DNA from: Bursaphelenchus xylophilus
Taxonomy: Eukaryota; Nematoda; Chromadorea; Rhabditida; Aphelenchoididae
DNA length: 64,000 nucleotides
Direction of reading: 5' to 3'
Assembly: GCA_904066235.2 (NCBI GenBank)
Contig: CAJFCV020000004.1
Location: 4,092,001-4,156,000 of the forward strand
Shown here: piece by piece, positions 1 to 11,547 of the stretch
Layout: each line of letters starts with the position of its first letter
Position numbering within the stretch: position 1 is the stretch's first letter
The notes under the pieces: model-generated
Told to the model about the DNA's origin: nothing
The model's input: the letters and a program-made list of their open reading frames with translations, nothing else
The model's database searches: none
Program-made: the position numbers and the translations under genes

Positions 1-1005
1 AAACCGAGATTTTGGCCTAGTTCATGCAGTCGGTGAAGATGTAGGCCAAACCGAGATTTTGGGTTTTGGCCTAGTTGATTAAATCGAAGTTGATTAAATC
101 GAACTAGGCCAAAACCATGATTTTCGCCTACTTCCTGCCCGCTTGGATGAACTAAGCCAAATCCACGTTTCCGCCCAGATAATAGAAAATCGTAAAACAG
201 GTGGAGTTATATATCCAAAAATTCGCAAAATTTTTCTGATTCAGAATATGTAAAAATTAGCTGCCTAATTTTGGTTTGTAAGGGTGAAAAATTCCTCAAA
301 GCTTTTCTCGCAACACCATGAAAATCCCTTTTTGACCAAGTTTTTACCAATAAGAAAATAAAAATTCAATGGATAAATGTGTCTTGCCCACAGCAATTTC
401 GCGTCACGGCACGAAAATAATTATTTGGCATTTTGTTCAAGAGGCGTCCTATTGGTAAACAAGTTGTTGATTTCGCAATGTTTTTTCAAGCGTTTGATTT
501 GGTAAAAGGACGCCTCTTGAACAGAATGCCAAATAATTATTTTCGTGCCGTGACGCGAAATTGCTGTGGGCAAGACACATTTATCCATTGAATTTTTATT
601 TTCTTATTGGTAAAAACTTGGTCAAAAAGGGATTTTCATGGTGTTGCGAGAAAAGGTTTGAGGAATTTTTCACCCTTTCAAACTAAAATTAGGCAACAAA
701 TTTTTACATATTCAGAATCAGAAAAATTTTGCGAATTTTTGGATATATAACTCCACCTGTTTTAGGATTTTCTATGATCTGGGCGGAAACGTGGATTTGG
801 CTTAGTTCATCCAAGCGGGTAGGAAGTAGGCGAAAATCATGTTTTTGGCCTAGTTCGATTTAATCAACTAGGCCAAAACCCAAAATCTCGGTTTGGCCTA
901 CATCTTCACCGACTGCATGAACTAGGCCAAAATCTCGGTTTTGGCCTACATCTTCACCGACTTCACCGACTGCATGAACTAGGCCAAAATCTCGGTTTTA
1001 GCCTA
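1..1005. repeat. Large foldback (inverted-repeat) element, left end cut by the window
   Basis: Positions 1-450 are the near-exact reverse complement of about 507-950, with a spacer of about 56 bases (451-506). The innermost arms, around GAGGCGTCCT and AGGACGCCTC, match perfectly. The outer ends carry tandem units built from GGCCTA, TTCACCGACTGCATGAAC and CCAAAATCTCGGTTTT, and the right arm has an extra unit reaching about 1005. No coding capacity is visible. The arm length and subrepeats fit a foldback transposon or a large nonautonomous DNA element. The other end lies outside the window, so target-site duplications cannot be checked. Confidence 0.85.
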
Positions 1006-1118
1006 CTTCCATTTCTTCATCTTTCCAATTTCTGAGATCACAAACTTCGCCATCGCAAAGTGATGATGGGCGATTCCGAGGCGCGACGATCCGCCGTTGC
1101 TTTCCCGACAGACTGACG

Positions 1119-1275
1119 TATGAAAAAAAACCACCTATGCAAAAAAAAAAAAAAAATTTCGCCCACATGAAAAAAAACCACCTATGCCAAAAAAAAATTA
1201 TTTTTTTTTTGCCCACATGAAAAAAAACCACCTATGCCAAAAAAAAATAATTTTTTTTTTGCCTAGATTAAAAAA
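1119..1275. repeat. AT-rich tandem repeat, three units of about 50 bp
   Basis: Three consecutive units of about 50 bases each contain GCCCACATG, AAAAAAAACCACCTATGC and a long A/T run. The first unit starts near 1119 and the last decays near 1268. The short open frames found here are only translations of the repeat. The stretch from 1276 to 1733 shows no gene apart from possibly missing 5' sequence of the following gene. Confidence 0.8.
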
Positions 1276-1733
1276 AAACAAAAATTTCATGTAGGCTAAA
1301 AATGAAGTAAGTTTGAAACTTTTTGGAATAATATAACGCACCCTTCTTATATGTCGATGCGCCATACAAGACCACAATTTTATTCGTTCCATTGATGGTA
1401 GGTTTGAGAAATAATTGAAATATTGGTTTACAAAGTTATCATATTGGAACTTTGTAGGGATAAAAAGAAGCTTTTTTAACACATTTTATTTTGTTGACCA
1501 AATAGAGTTGAAGTTTTTTTAGCCAAAATTGTGAAAGGCGTCAATTTTCGTCAAATTCCGAGCTAAAAATCTTGATTACCCCAACACAGCGCGAGACATA
1601 AGTCACGTATATGGAAACCCTTCATCAAAATTTCTTCCGAATTTCATTACATTCAAGTTATCGCCTCCTAGCCACCTCTTAACCTGTATTTTTCATGCCA
1701 ATTATTGTCATAAAATCCTTGTAATCCTTCCAG

Positions 1734-3311
1734 GTGTGGTTCCGAATTCTCTCCACTGCCAACATTTTTGTATATTTTCTAATATTTTCACTATACCGTC
1801 CGAGACTGTTGGAAGCGCAGAGGTACTACTATCACGCCTTCCCTGAAGTCTTTATCTATCCATTTTTGTGCCTCTTCTATGCGACAATTGCCCTCGGATT
1901 TAGCAAATCGTTGGTGAAGATGAAGGAAATCCCGATATTGAATTCACTTCTGTTGAATGCGGAGAACATTCCGTTTTTTGTTGTAAGTAATTTTACTACA
2001 TACTTGAAAATATTACAACCTATAAATTATATGTATGCTGAAAAACTGGTCTATATACTTAATAAAACACTTCAGTTTTCCTCCTTACTAGTGCCAGTGG
2101 TCTGGTGTTGGATCTTCATCCCAGCCTTTTACTTCTTTGTCATGTTGATGACCGCGCACGCAGTGGTTTGTTACATATTCTACTCAATGGCTGCCTGTTA
2201 TCTGGCCACGGGATACTGTTGGTTGTCCAAGAAAAAAAGCGGAACACACCCCGAGGATTCTGAATTCTTCTATTGGCACAGTCTACTGCTTCCTGTAAAG
2301 GGTCGAAGTGTAAATGACAAGCTCAGATTGGTAAGAAAAAGCAATCTTTTCTCAAGATTTGAAACTTTGCAGATCTTATCCATCAACTGTCTGATTCCCT
2401 CTTGGTTTTTTGTAATCGCCGAAATTGTGTTTTGGATCGAAGTGAAGAAACTGGAATGGGTGTTTATCTGGCTTCTGATTGCCTCTTTCCGCCTCTACGA
2501 ATTGAAGTTTTTCATTGGCAAGGACAAGAATGCGTTCTGTTATTCCATGGTAATGAACCATATTATAAAATATCGCAGCGGCGGACCTGATCCAGTGGGA
2601 AAAAAGTTCCGTTTTGCATCTGGGAAGTATCAAAAAATGTGGCAAAATGCCTCCCCCTCCAATTGAGAAAACATTGTTTTGAAGAGCGCGCCTTTTCCCT
2701 CATAAAAAGAGCTGACGCGCTTTTAAAATCGGAGTCTTTCACTTGCAAATGGAGGTATTTTGCCACATTTTTGATAATTCCGTGATGCAAAATGGTTTCT
2801 TTTTTGTAACTGGATTAGGTCCCCCACTGTACAGTGAAGGGTCTGATCCAGTGGACAAAAGTTCCATTTCGCATCCAGGAAGTATCAAAAAATGTGGCAA
2901 AATGCCTCCCTCTTTAACTGAAAAAACTCCGTTTTGAATTTCCCTCACAAAAAGAGCGGGCAGACTTTTGAAATCGGAATTCTTTAACTTGGGAAGGGTG
3001 GTATTTTGTCATATTTTTTGATGCTTCCCGGATGCAAAATGGTACCTTTTTTGCCACTGGATCAGGCCCGACACTGTAGGACTTCTGAGCAAAGACGTAT
3101 CTGTTTATTTCAGCTTTTAATTGCAATCCTAAGCTTTATGATGGCCATAGTCACGGCGAACAATCGTACAGCCGAGTTTAGAGATGTTCTTAAGTTCCTG
3201 ATACCCGCTGTAATCAGTTTACCGTTGGCCGCATTGGACATTTGGTTCTTCACAAAGTACAAGAGCAATGACGAAGGGAATTCGAACATTGCTCAGATGC
3301 TATTCAAGTAA
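1734..3311 (+). CDS. Multi-pass membrane protein of unknown family (5' end incomplete)
   Basis: Four phase-0 exons join cleanly: 1734-1982, 2076-2330, 2373-2549 and 3114-3311, giving 292 residues after the first visible acceptor (CTTCCAG at 1733). The product has many hydrophobic segments (for example around FVYFLIFSLY, VVWCWIFIPAFYFFVMLM, WVFIWLLIASF and LLIAILSFMMAIV) and a soluble loop rich in Lys/Ser after the fourth. A start codon is not visible in exon 1, so at least one upstream exon is missing from this model. The last intron (2550-3113) is long because it holds two palindromic elements. I do not recognise the family; a divergent chemoreceptor-like or transporter-like protein is possible but unsupported. 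Confidence 0.6.
2579..3081. mobile_element. Two palindromic mariner-type MITEs in an intron
   Basis: Four related segments alternate in orientation: about 2579-2665 (forward), 2750-2838 (reverse), 2838-2915 (forward) and 2995-3081 (reverse). They form two adjacent short hairpin elements. The best terminus reads CAGTGTCGGGCCTGATCC and lies next to TA at 3078-3079. TA target duplication with CAGT-type ends is typical of Tc1/mariner-derived miniature elements. The inner part shares CCTCATAAAAAGAGC-like sequence. No transposase is encoded. The elements sit wholly inside the last intron of the membrane protein gene, so the reading frame is spared. Confidence 0.75.
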
Positions 3312-3625
3312 ACCAACTATCATATTTTCACATGTCAAAAAAATTACAAAAACTCGCCGTGTTTTACAGTGGGTAATATAAAAATAAAATGGGTAATGTT
3401 CTGTAAGGATTTATTATTAATCGAATTTATACAGACAGGATAACATCTAGATGACATCAGTTATAATACAAACAATTGAAACGATAGGTGTAATCTCGAT
3501 AAACCTTTTACAAGACTGCGTAGAGAGACTGTGGCCGAAAAACACGTCAAGATGACATGGTGGGTGACGTCATGACGAAATTTGTGAAACCGTTTTGTGG
3601 GATTTGAAAGCTCTTCGGTCCGCAG

Positions 3626-4567
3626 TTATTTGGAGACGGCGAAGAACTTTTTGGGCATCAGAATCTCTCCCAAACTCGAGGCCGCCGGTTGGCAATCACA
3701 GGCGCAGGATCCACAGCCAGCCATCGGGGCGCTGAAGGAGGGCTTGTGCTCAATCATGGGCCCGTAGAACATGCCCAGCGACCGTCTTCTTCTCTTCTTG
3801 CCCATTTGTTGAGGACAACAGCAGCAGCAGGGCTGGGGCTGTTGTTGTTGCTGCTGACAGCAGGGGATCATGACTTGGCCAATGGGGATCAGACAGCCTA
3901 AAGATGTTTTGAAAATATATAATAGAGAGGAATATGCGGTCATAAAGAGTTAACCTCTGCTCTGAAAACAGCAGAAAACAAAAATGGATCAGTTTTTTTA
4001 ATGTAATCCTCAAAATCTCCTAAATTTTTAAGAAAAATACGTTTAAAATTCCTGCTAATCCTATTTAAACGACGATATACGAACTGAATATCACTTACAC
4101 TGTTGTGGAGCAGCCGTTGTGGTGGTTGGTTTCGGGGTGGTAGTGGTGGGCATCGGCATAATAGCGACCAATTGCGTGCAACAACATTGGGGCTGAGGCT
4201 GGGGCTGTGGACAACAGCAACAACAGGGCTGCTGTTGCGGCTGTGGCTGCGGACAACAGCAGCAGGGCTGTGGCTGCGGTTGCGGACAACAACACATTGG
4301 CTGGGGCTGTGGCTGCGGGCAGCAACAACAGCACTTCTGCTCCTGCTGTTTCGGCGGCATGATCACCAACTGAACCTGTGTCGGCTGCTGTTGCTGCTGC
4401 TGCTGTGGACAACAACAGCAGCAGGGCTGAGGCTGCGGTTGCGGACAGCAACAACAGGGCTGTGCCATTTGCATCTGCATCTGTTGCGGTTGCTGGCAAC
4501 AACAGCATTGGCCCTCGGCGTGAACGGCCAGCAAGGCCAGCAACAGAGCCAGGAAGACCGACTTCAT
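3626..4567 (-). CDS. Secreted poly-cysteine/glutamine-rich proprotein (paralogue 1)
   Basis: Two exons, 4567-4099 and 3897-3626, join in phase 1 to give 246 residues. The start ATG is followed by a clear signal peptide (MKSVFLALLLALLAVHAEG). The body is made of blocks of three to five Cys separated by Pro-Gln runs, with a Thr/Pro stretch near residue 145. Exon 2 resumes with another Cys/Gln block and then a basic site (KRRRRSLGMF) before a tail with CGSCACDC. The tetra-Arg followed by Ser-Leu looks like a furin site, and the same arrangement recurs in the genes at 6198-7040 and 10409-11547. The in-frame open frames on the other strand here are repeat shadows. No known family is recognised; a structural, metal-binding or adhesive secreted role is only conjecture. 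Confidence 0.8.
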
Positions 4568-6197
4568 CGCCTGAAAACAGCGCGCGTTTCGGTCGTACGG
4601 GTTTTTCACGCGAAACGCGGATTCCGCGACAAACATTGGGGGCGGCTTCTGGAGTAGTCGGGGGGCCACTTAAGGCCCGGATTTCGATGCAACTCGCTTC
4701 GAAAATTGTGTCATCGGACAAACAGACGAACATGCTCAACGTAATGTACTTTTTGGGGTGAAACGTGTGGGGTAAAATACAGTTTTACGAAAATTATAAC
4801 ACAAATAAACCATTGGTCACAAAGAAAATGAAAGAAAACAGAAAAATCTTCGGAAAAATCCCATTTGGCTGCAAGAAAGTGACGAAAGACAAGATGTGCA
4901 ATATCTTAAACCCCTTGGCGATGTGTTCTGATAGAGATCTCGCACGCCGCGAGGACTTATATCTAATAAAAGTGGGCAAAAAACAGTTTAAACCGGAAAG
5001 CCGTCGCTCTGAAGTGGACACACTCAAACCGCTGGTCCTGCCACGCCTACACAGCTGTAACTGGTCAAGCTGTTCGAACATAGCTCGAGATTACTGAGTC
5101 ATCATTTAGGACGAGTGCAATATAATTTTCGCAACGGAAGAGTGGGGAATAAAGATGAACTTGTTGGATTCATGATTAGTATAGTTGCCTTAGGTTACTG
5201 AGGCTGCAAAGGCACGCTCAAGGGGAGAAAATTATCTTGCAATAACCTGAGAGTAGCACAAACAAGCCATGTAGCCCGAGATGATTACCTGATCAAACAT
5301 CTTAATAGCCAGTATATTGAAAAACTTGGCCTGGGCGGGTCATTCCCCCCAACTCGCCCAACCCACTCGCTAATCACTCGTCCGTTCACTCTCCTCTTCT
5401 CTGACCTCCGGCCGTTCCACTCGCTAGCCAGTCCATTCTCTTCTGTCTCTCTCGTCTCTCGCTTTCACCCGCTCCCTCTTTCTCTCGACCACTCCCTCGC
5501 CTTCCCATCGCTTCCGTTGTGTTCTTGAATATCCGTTATTGTTCTTAAGAGGATCCGCTTGCCTCGGGGGTTATTCGAAAAAAGTCCCAAACTGTTTGCC
5601 TTGAGGGTAAAAAAGAGAACTCGGAAGTTGTTACAAAAGAGAAACGATTATCTCCCCCAACAGTAGCAGCTGATTGCTCCGGGCCACGCAATTATAATCC
5701 CTTGAGCATATCGTATTTATTACTGGGATCATATTTACGCAGAGTGTAGGCGAGGACCGCGTGTATGTTGTGCTCTGTTGGTCAAGGAACAGGGCCGCTT
5801 CTCCAAGCTACTGCAACATGTTTTTTGCAGATTTTTCAAAAAGATCTGTCGGCTAACATAAGAAAATGTATTGTCAAAGCCACGGTTTAGAATAAATTTT
5901 CTTTTTTCGGCAGTTCTGGCTATTTAAAAAACAAATAGTAGCTAAAACTCATTATAATAGCGAAAATTTATTACATGAAAAAGAATATTAAACCGAAAAT
6001 AACTTAAATTAGGCGATTACAGATCTGCAATGTCATCAAAGAATAAAATACACTTAAAAAATTAGATAAACCAAGAAATCCGTGCTTATTTTGGGTCAAG
6101 TACAAGATCGGATAAAATTGAATTAGCTCCTGACATTTTTGATTAGTCCTCAAAATGCCGTTGATTTAACAGCTCGTATCATCGAGAGTTTTACATC
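4568..6197. other. Intergenic stretch with a pyrimidine-rich tract
   Basis: No coding exon is supported between the two minus-strand poly-cysteine genes. The only striking feature is a C/T-rich strand from about 5340 to 5525, with repeated CTCTC, CACTCGC and TCCCTC motifs. It could be promoter-associated or simple low-complexity DNA. The promoter of the 3626-4567 gene should lie in the first few hundred bases. Confidence 0.5.
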
Positions 6198-7040
6198 TTA
6201 GACCTCAAAGAATTCCTTGACCACGGTTTTTGTTTTGACGATCAATTCCTTTTGATGGGGATGGACAATGTCCTCGAAAAGGGATCTCCGATGACGTCCA
6301 ACCACACCCTTAGGCATGGATGTGCACTTGGTCTGGCATTCACTACAATTCTGGGCATTGCATTTAATCGACCGGCATTTCCGATCATTGCAACCGCAAT
6401 TGCCCTGAGGCATCAAAAGATTCTTGAACTTCTTGGAGCCGGCGGCGATGGCGTTTCTCTTTTTACGACCGCCACAGCAAGGACAGCAACAACATGGGGC
6501 TGAAATTGGAAGCTTTACAATTAGTCATCATTTTTTATACCATAATTAGGATGTAAAATCATACATGTATAGGTAATTTGAAGGGTTTTTTAAAAGTTTT
6601 CTTTGGAACACTGACGATAAGAGGTCAAGGAGCTGCGAAAAAACTTGGAGTGTCCATTATTTGCAAACAAAAAATGGGGAATTAGTGGGATCCGATTACC
6701 AGGCAACCTATTGTATGATATCTAGGTGGTCAGAGATTGCTCTCCAGATAAGAAGACAAATCGAAGAGCAATGTTTCGAAATTTTCAGAGCTTGAAGTAA
6801 CGCCCCTAACCATAAAAGCAAGGTATTTAATCTTCACTTACAACAGCAACAAGGCTTGCAACAGCAGCATCCGCAACAAGGCACAATCTTCGTCGGTGGA
6901 GGCGGTAATTTGATGACAATTGGTTTTGTGCAACAGCACGGGCATGGACAACAACAGCCACAGCATCCACAGCCCGCTTCTGTGTAGGAAATCAGCGATA
7001 AAAGAGCAATCAAGACTGTGGGAAGGAAGATTCGACCCAT
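6198..7040 (-). CDS. Secreted poly-cysteine proprotein (paralogue 2)
   Basis: Two exons, 7040-6842 and 6499-6198, join in phase 1 to give 166 residues. ATG at 7040 follows TTTTCAG-ACAAAAA, which could be a trans-splice acceptor. A signal peptide (MGRIFLPTVLIALLSLISY) is followed by Cys clusters (CGCCGCCCPCPCCC, CCGCCCCKPCCCC). The intron falls inside the last Cys cluster, at the same phase as in the neighbouring paralogues. Exon 2 then reads CCGGRKKRN, a spaced Cys region (about ten Cys) and GRHRRSLFED before an acidic/basic tail without Cys. The Arg-x-Arg-Arg-Ser-Leu site matches those in the paralogues and suggests cleavage into a Cys-rich part and a small C-terminal part. No known family is recognised. 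Confidence 0.8.
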
Positions 7041-10000
7041 TTTTTGTCTGAAAATGTGAATTTGCAGCATTTAAAGGTAAGAAAGACTAAAATACGCGCT
7101 GAAAATTATCAAGAAAGGTTTAAATCGGGTCTAAAACTTGTCCATATGGCTGATGAAAGATCAGAAAAGTAATACTATAAAGAAAATGGCCAAGGAATGC
7201 CCATAGTAACACAAACTCATCCATGAGTTAACATGCCCTCCTCCCATCCCACCCGCAGCCAACAAACCCGCCGGTTTGGCTCCACAAGGCTCGTTGCAAC
7301 GCACTGACGGAATCGCGGGTCCAACAAATTAAACAGAAGGCGGATACGCCCGTCATCGTCCTCCTTCTCCTGCATGACGGACCGGTCCTATCCCCCCTCC
7401 TTTCCTGCGTCCACTTCCGTATTTTCCCCTCAGAAAACTTCGTGATCTTCTGCAAACGATGACGCCAGCGCTAAATTTGGATTCACGCGAAAAAAGGGAA
7501 TTAGGACATGACCTACTTTTGGACAAAAGTTTCGTAAAACATGCGAAAAGATGACCCAAACATAATGAAGAGAGTGGGAGGCCGGGATAATGATTGTAAA
7601 ATACGAAGAACATTGACCATGACTCAAAAGTTTATCGTGCAAGAAATGGGCATGGAAAACAGGCAAACGTATTTTGTTTTGAGGTCTGTAAAAATCAATA
7701 AATGATCGATTTGAAGTGGAACAGTGCCTTCAAATTAAACCTGAAATATCACCCTGCAGTGCGATGTTTTTCTCTGTTTTCCCGACAGGGCCCTGTAAAT
7801 GTCGCTGTGCCAAGAAAAGCTATTTGATTTTGTGGCGACACAGTTCATTTTCTCGGCGATTGCGATTTCCGATGCGACAGAGCGCTTACTATTTCTACGA
7901 CAGGCTGATAATTTTATTGGTAAATTTCCGGACTGTTATACATTCCCATTTATGTAGCGCCAACGCCCAACGACGAATATATCAAAAGCTTTTTTCCGAC
8001 TTGAAGAAAGAATAGAAGAAAGAATTGTCAACCTTTTCTACTCATTAGAAGCATTGTTCTTCCTCTAGTGGGATAGCATTTGAGTACCGAACGTGACGCG
8101 TCTTGACAACTTTTTAAACGTTATGATTGACTGTGCTGTCCCGACCCGGATCATGTGGCAAAAACTGCATAGATGAGTTCTAGGACGCAATTGAAATGCA
8201 TCTTGACATATTCTAATCTAACCGAAATAGCACCCCTTTGAAGAAAGCCAAGAGAAACACCCTTCTGGCAGAAAGTGGATACATTTTACTCGAAAAGGTC
8301 ATCCCTTCGAGAGAAACAACTCCCTTTCCCAAAGAATGATGGATCTGGATGCATTTGATTGGTGTTCTTGAGCTCATTTGGATCCATTGTTTCATATTAC
8401 TCTGTCAGGGATTGTAGAAAAGTGTTAGGCGTTTTCGCGGCCTAACTGCGATCTGTTTGGTTTCATAGCTAACATGGATGTTTCACTGTCAGCCAGTAGA
8501 ACCTCGTTTACAGTTGTCTTTATAACGTAGTAAATGATTACTGTCTTCACTTATACATTCATAGTTCTTGTGGACAGACTTGACACACAAAATTTGATGA
8601 GTGAACCATGATAGCCACGAAGTTGTGATAGATTTTTTGGTTGTTGTGTTAAAGATCTTTACAATGTGGTTTTGTGATATCTTTTTCGTTGTATTTCCAC
8701 CTGTTCATTTTGTAACTTTTAAATTTCAACTTTCTTTTCAAATCCTTCGCAGTCCACGATTTCGAACCTTTTTGGGTAGACGCGCACTCCGTCTTGTCGC
8801 AACAAACAGACCACAACATAAAGGGATCGGATTCAAATGTTTCCGTCAGAAAAAACAAACTACAATGATCTAGGATGAAGCAAATCCTGGGGTGCAATTT
8901 AAATATTTGAATAAATATGTGTAGGTCGGGGCTAGACAGAGGTCATGGAGACGGCTGATTTGATAGAAAAATAGGCCAGAGACAAGGCACCTATAGTTTT
9001 GATGATAGACGATTATACGGTCAAAACGTACGTTCTAAAGGCTTCTATACTTGACATCAAATAGTATGTTCCAAAAATTTTTATTGCTTTATGTAAGGGC
9101 GAGTTTCTTTAGATACCTTTTTTGCCGATTTTCGAGTTTCACAAAAATTCCGACAGAAATCCAAACTTCTGCCGTTGAAACAATATTATTTCAGTCTTCA
9201 TAATGATTTTCAAGCCTTATTTTTCCTCCGACCGCAGAGATGTCTGTTTACGATAGGAACGAAAAATGAGGGCTCCATGATCAAATCATCGATGCCATTG
9301 GAGATATTCAGTTTACAGTAGAGACATGGCTAATGCATGCCATTATTGTAGGCCGGCAATCAGAAAGACGAGTAAAGAATAAGCAAGACATTCGAACAGT
9401 TGTAAATATAAAAAGATCAGTGATCTATATACAATGAAGCCTATAGTAATATCCAATCACCATTGACAGTAATGTTTGCAGATGTTAGCCACTCTCCGCG
9501 CCCCGATGACGTTGCCCTCTTGACGTCACCGTGCTAGGGCCGAATGCATTGTGTCTGCGACAATGTACATTCACACTTTGTTTGTAGACAACACGGGGGC
9601 AATATATGGAATTGTTGGACCGTCCGCTTTTTTGTTTCATAAAGTGCGCGGAATTCAAAAAACTCCTTCATGAAATACCTCCCAAGGAAAAGGCGATGAA
9701 ACAAAAAAAAACTGTCTGCGCCCCCACTGCCGCCTCTCCCGCGCGCCGCGCTCTCTCTGCGCCGGTGTCTGCGCGCACACAACACGAAGCGTTGCGGCCG
9801 GTTGTTTGACAACAATTGGCGGTCGATTCGGTGGGGGAACGGTCAGGCGGAGTCTCTGCCCCAAAAAGAAAAAACCCCTGTCCGTATAAAGCGGACGCGG
9901 CGGGGGCCGGGAGACCAGATGTAGTGGTTGTTCCTTCTTCTCCCATCCTCGGCCACTCCGTTCCCCCCGCCCCGAATCCCGACTTCAGTCGGGCTCCAAT

Positions 10001-10408
10001 CGTCGGGCAGACGGCGGACGGGCGACGGTCGCTCATCCTCCAACAATGTTTCTTACTGTACTTGACTGTTTACGAAACATTTTCTCGGCTTTATTTTCAT
10101 TGCTTTACGATTACAATTTCGCGATAGAATGGCCATAAGAAATTGGCATTTTCGTGCAATGTTTTCGGCTTAATTCCTCTACTTTCAGGACACTTAGAGG
10201 GCACTAGTAGATAGTCGCACTCACTGGGTTGCACCACACTTTTTTGTAAGTCCATTTCAACCCCTTACAGTTGCATCAAAAGGCTTTACTAATCCGCAGT
10301 TTCAGCGAGTTTAACGCCCGTTTCAGGTAGCCTCCCTTTGCACCCTTTTTTAACGCGTTTCCGCACCCCACCCACAGCACTCATCCAGACGTCGCCTGAA
10401 GAAGCAAG
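7041..10408. other. 3.4 kb intergenic region, no gene supported
   Basis: Short frames exist on both strands, but none has splice structure or recognisable protein. A GC-rich patch runs from about 9690 to 10040, unlike its AT-rich surroundings, and includes TATAAA at 9885-9890. This patch may be the promoter region of the plus-strand poly-cysteine gene that starts at 10409. Nothing else stands out. Confidence 0.5.
9885..9890 (+). promoter_or_regulatory. TATA-box-like site in a GC-rich patch
   Basis: TATAAA sits in GC-rich sequence about 520 bases upstream of the ATG at 10409. It may drive the plus-strand poly-cysteine gene with a 5' untranslated exon. This is inference from position and sequence only. 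Confidence 0.3.
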
Positions 10409-11547
10409 ATGACTCTCGCCTGGATCGCCGCCGTCTTCATTCTGCTGGCCGCCACCCGATTCGAGCCGGTCGACGCGTCCTGCTGTTGTTGTCCCTGTTG
10501 TTGTTGTTGCTGCAAGCCTTGCTGTTGCTGTTGCTGTAAGTGCTGTTGCTGTAAGTGCTGCTGCTGTAAGTCTATCGGTGAATAGTAAGCCCAACCGTTC
10601 CCCGTGTGGTCGTCTCCCCTTGGAGTAGGAGGTGTGAGGGTAACTGTAAAAGTAAAAAGTTTTTAAATTCAATCCAATTTTTGGATAGAAAACGATGCAC
10701 GTCAATCCAAAATAGAAGAAAAAATCCCGCCCCTTTTTGGTGATTCGTTCAAAACGAAATGTCACTATCCGATAAAACGCATTTTCTTATCTTTCTTCTT
10801 CCTTTTCGAGAAAAAGCAATTATTTCGGGCGAGAAAAAGTGCCGATAATTTCGCGACATTTCGTCTCTCTTTTAAATCAATGAAAACGATACAAAGTTTC
10901 GAAAAGGTTCATGGATTGACGTGCGATGATTTTAACGATTAAGAGGACTCCTAGGCCTAGCTGAGCTCATTTTCCCTCTATCACTTACCCCTCCCCTTCG
11001 GCGGCCCCCAAATTTATTCGTCACTCATTTCAGGCCCTTGTTGCTGCTGTTGTTGCAAGCCCTGCTGTTGCTGCTGTTGCAAGCCCTGCTGCTGTTGTTG
11101 TTGCAAACCCTGCTGCTGCTGTTGTGAGTTGGGTTGATGGCAGATCTTAACGAGGCGTTTTTAGGTGGTGGACGTCGTCGCCGTTCGTTGGCCGCTGCCG
11201 CCGCTCGTGGCGCTTTGGGTAACGCTTCGTTGGTGCCCCGCGCCGAGGCCGTCGGATCTCGCTCCGCTCGCTCATGTGGAGGAAAGTGCGAGGAGTGCAA
11301 GAACTCCCCAGCCGCCGGCGGTTGCCAAGCCGGAGGATGTCAAGCCGGCCCCGCCAACCGTCAGTGCCGCCAGTGCACCCCCGCCGAGGAGAAGGCCTGT
11401 CTCGCGATGGTCCAACAACAACAACAACACAAGGAAGCGCCAGCCACTGGCTCTCACAGCTACAGAAAGTTCAAGCGCGCCATCGCCGCCCAGAAGAGCC
11501 AGCCCGGATGTGCGAACCAGGCCGACAACAAGCAGTGCAAGTGCTAG
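10409..11547 (+). CDS. Secreted poly-cysteine proprotein (paralogue 3)
   Basis: Exon 1 starts at ATG 10409 and can end at 10535, 10550 or 10565. All three GTAAGT donors are in phase 1 and 15 bases apart. Exon 2 is 11034-11123 and exon 3 is 11165-11547. The shortest form has 199 residues. A signal peptide (TLAWIAAVFILLAATRFEP) is followed by CCCC-P-CCCCCC-K-type repeats that continue through exon 2 as three KPCCCCCC units. Exon 3 opens with CGGRRRRSLAAAAARG, the shared furin-like site. The tail has spaced Cys pairs (CGGKCEECK, CQAGGCQAG, CRQC) and a final CKC. The 41-base second intron is close to the nematode minimum. Reading through exon 1 instead of splicing ends at TAG after SIGE. No known family is recognised. 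Confidence 0.8.

Noticed and set aside
4103..4761. Long plus-strand and alternative minus-strand frames with Leu/Ala/Thr repeats
   Set aside because: These are shifted readings of the TGC/CAG-type codon repeats of the poly-cysteine gene; only the minus frame with a signal peptide and phase-matched second exon makes sense.
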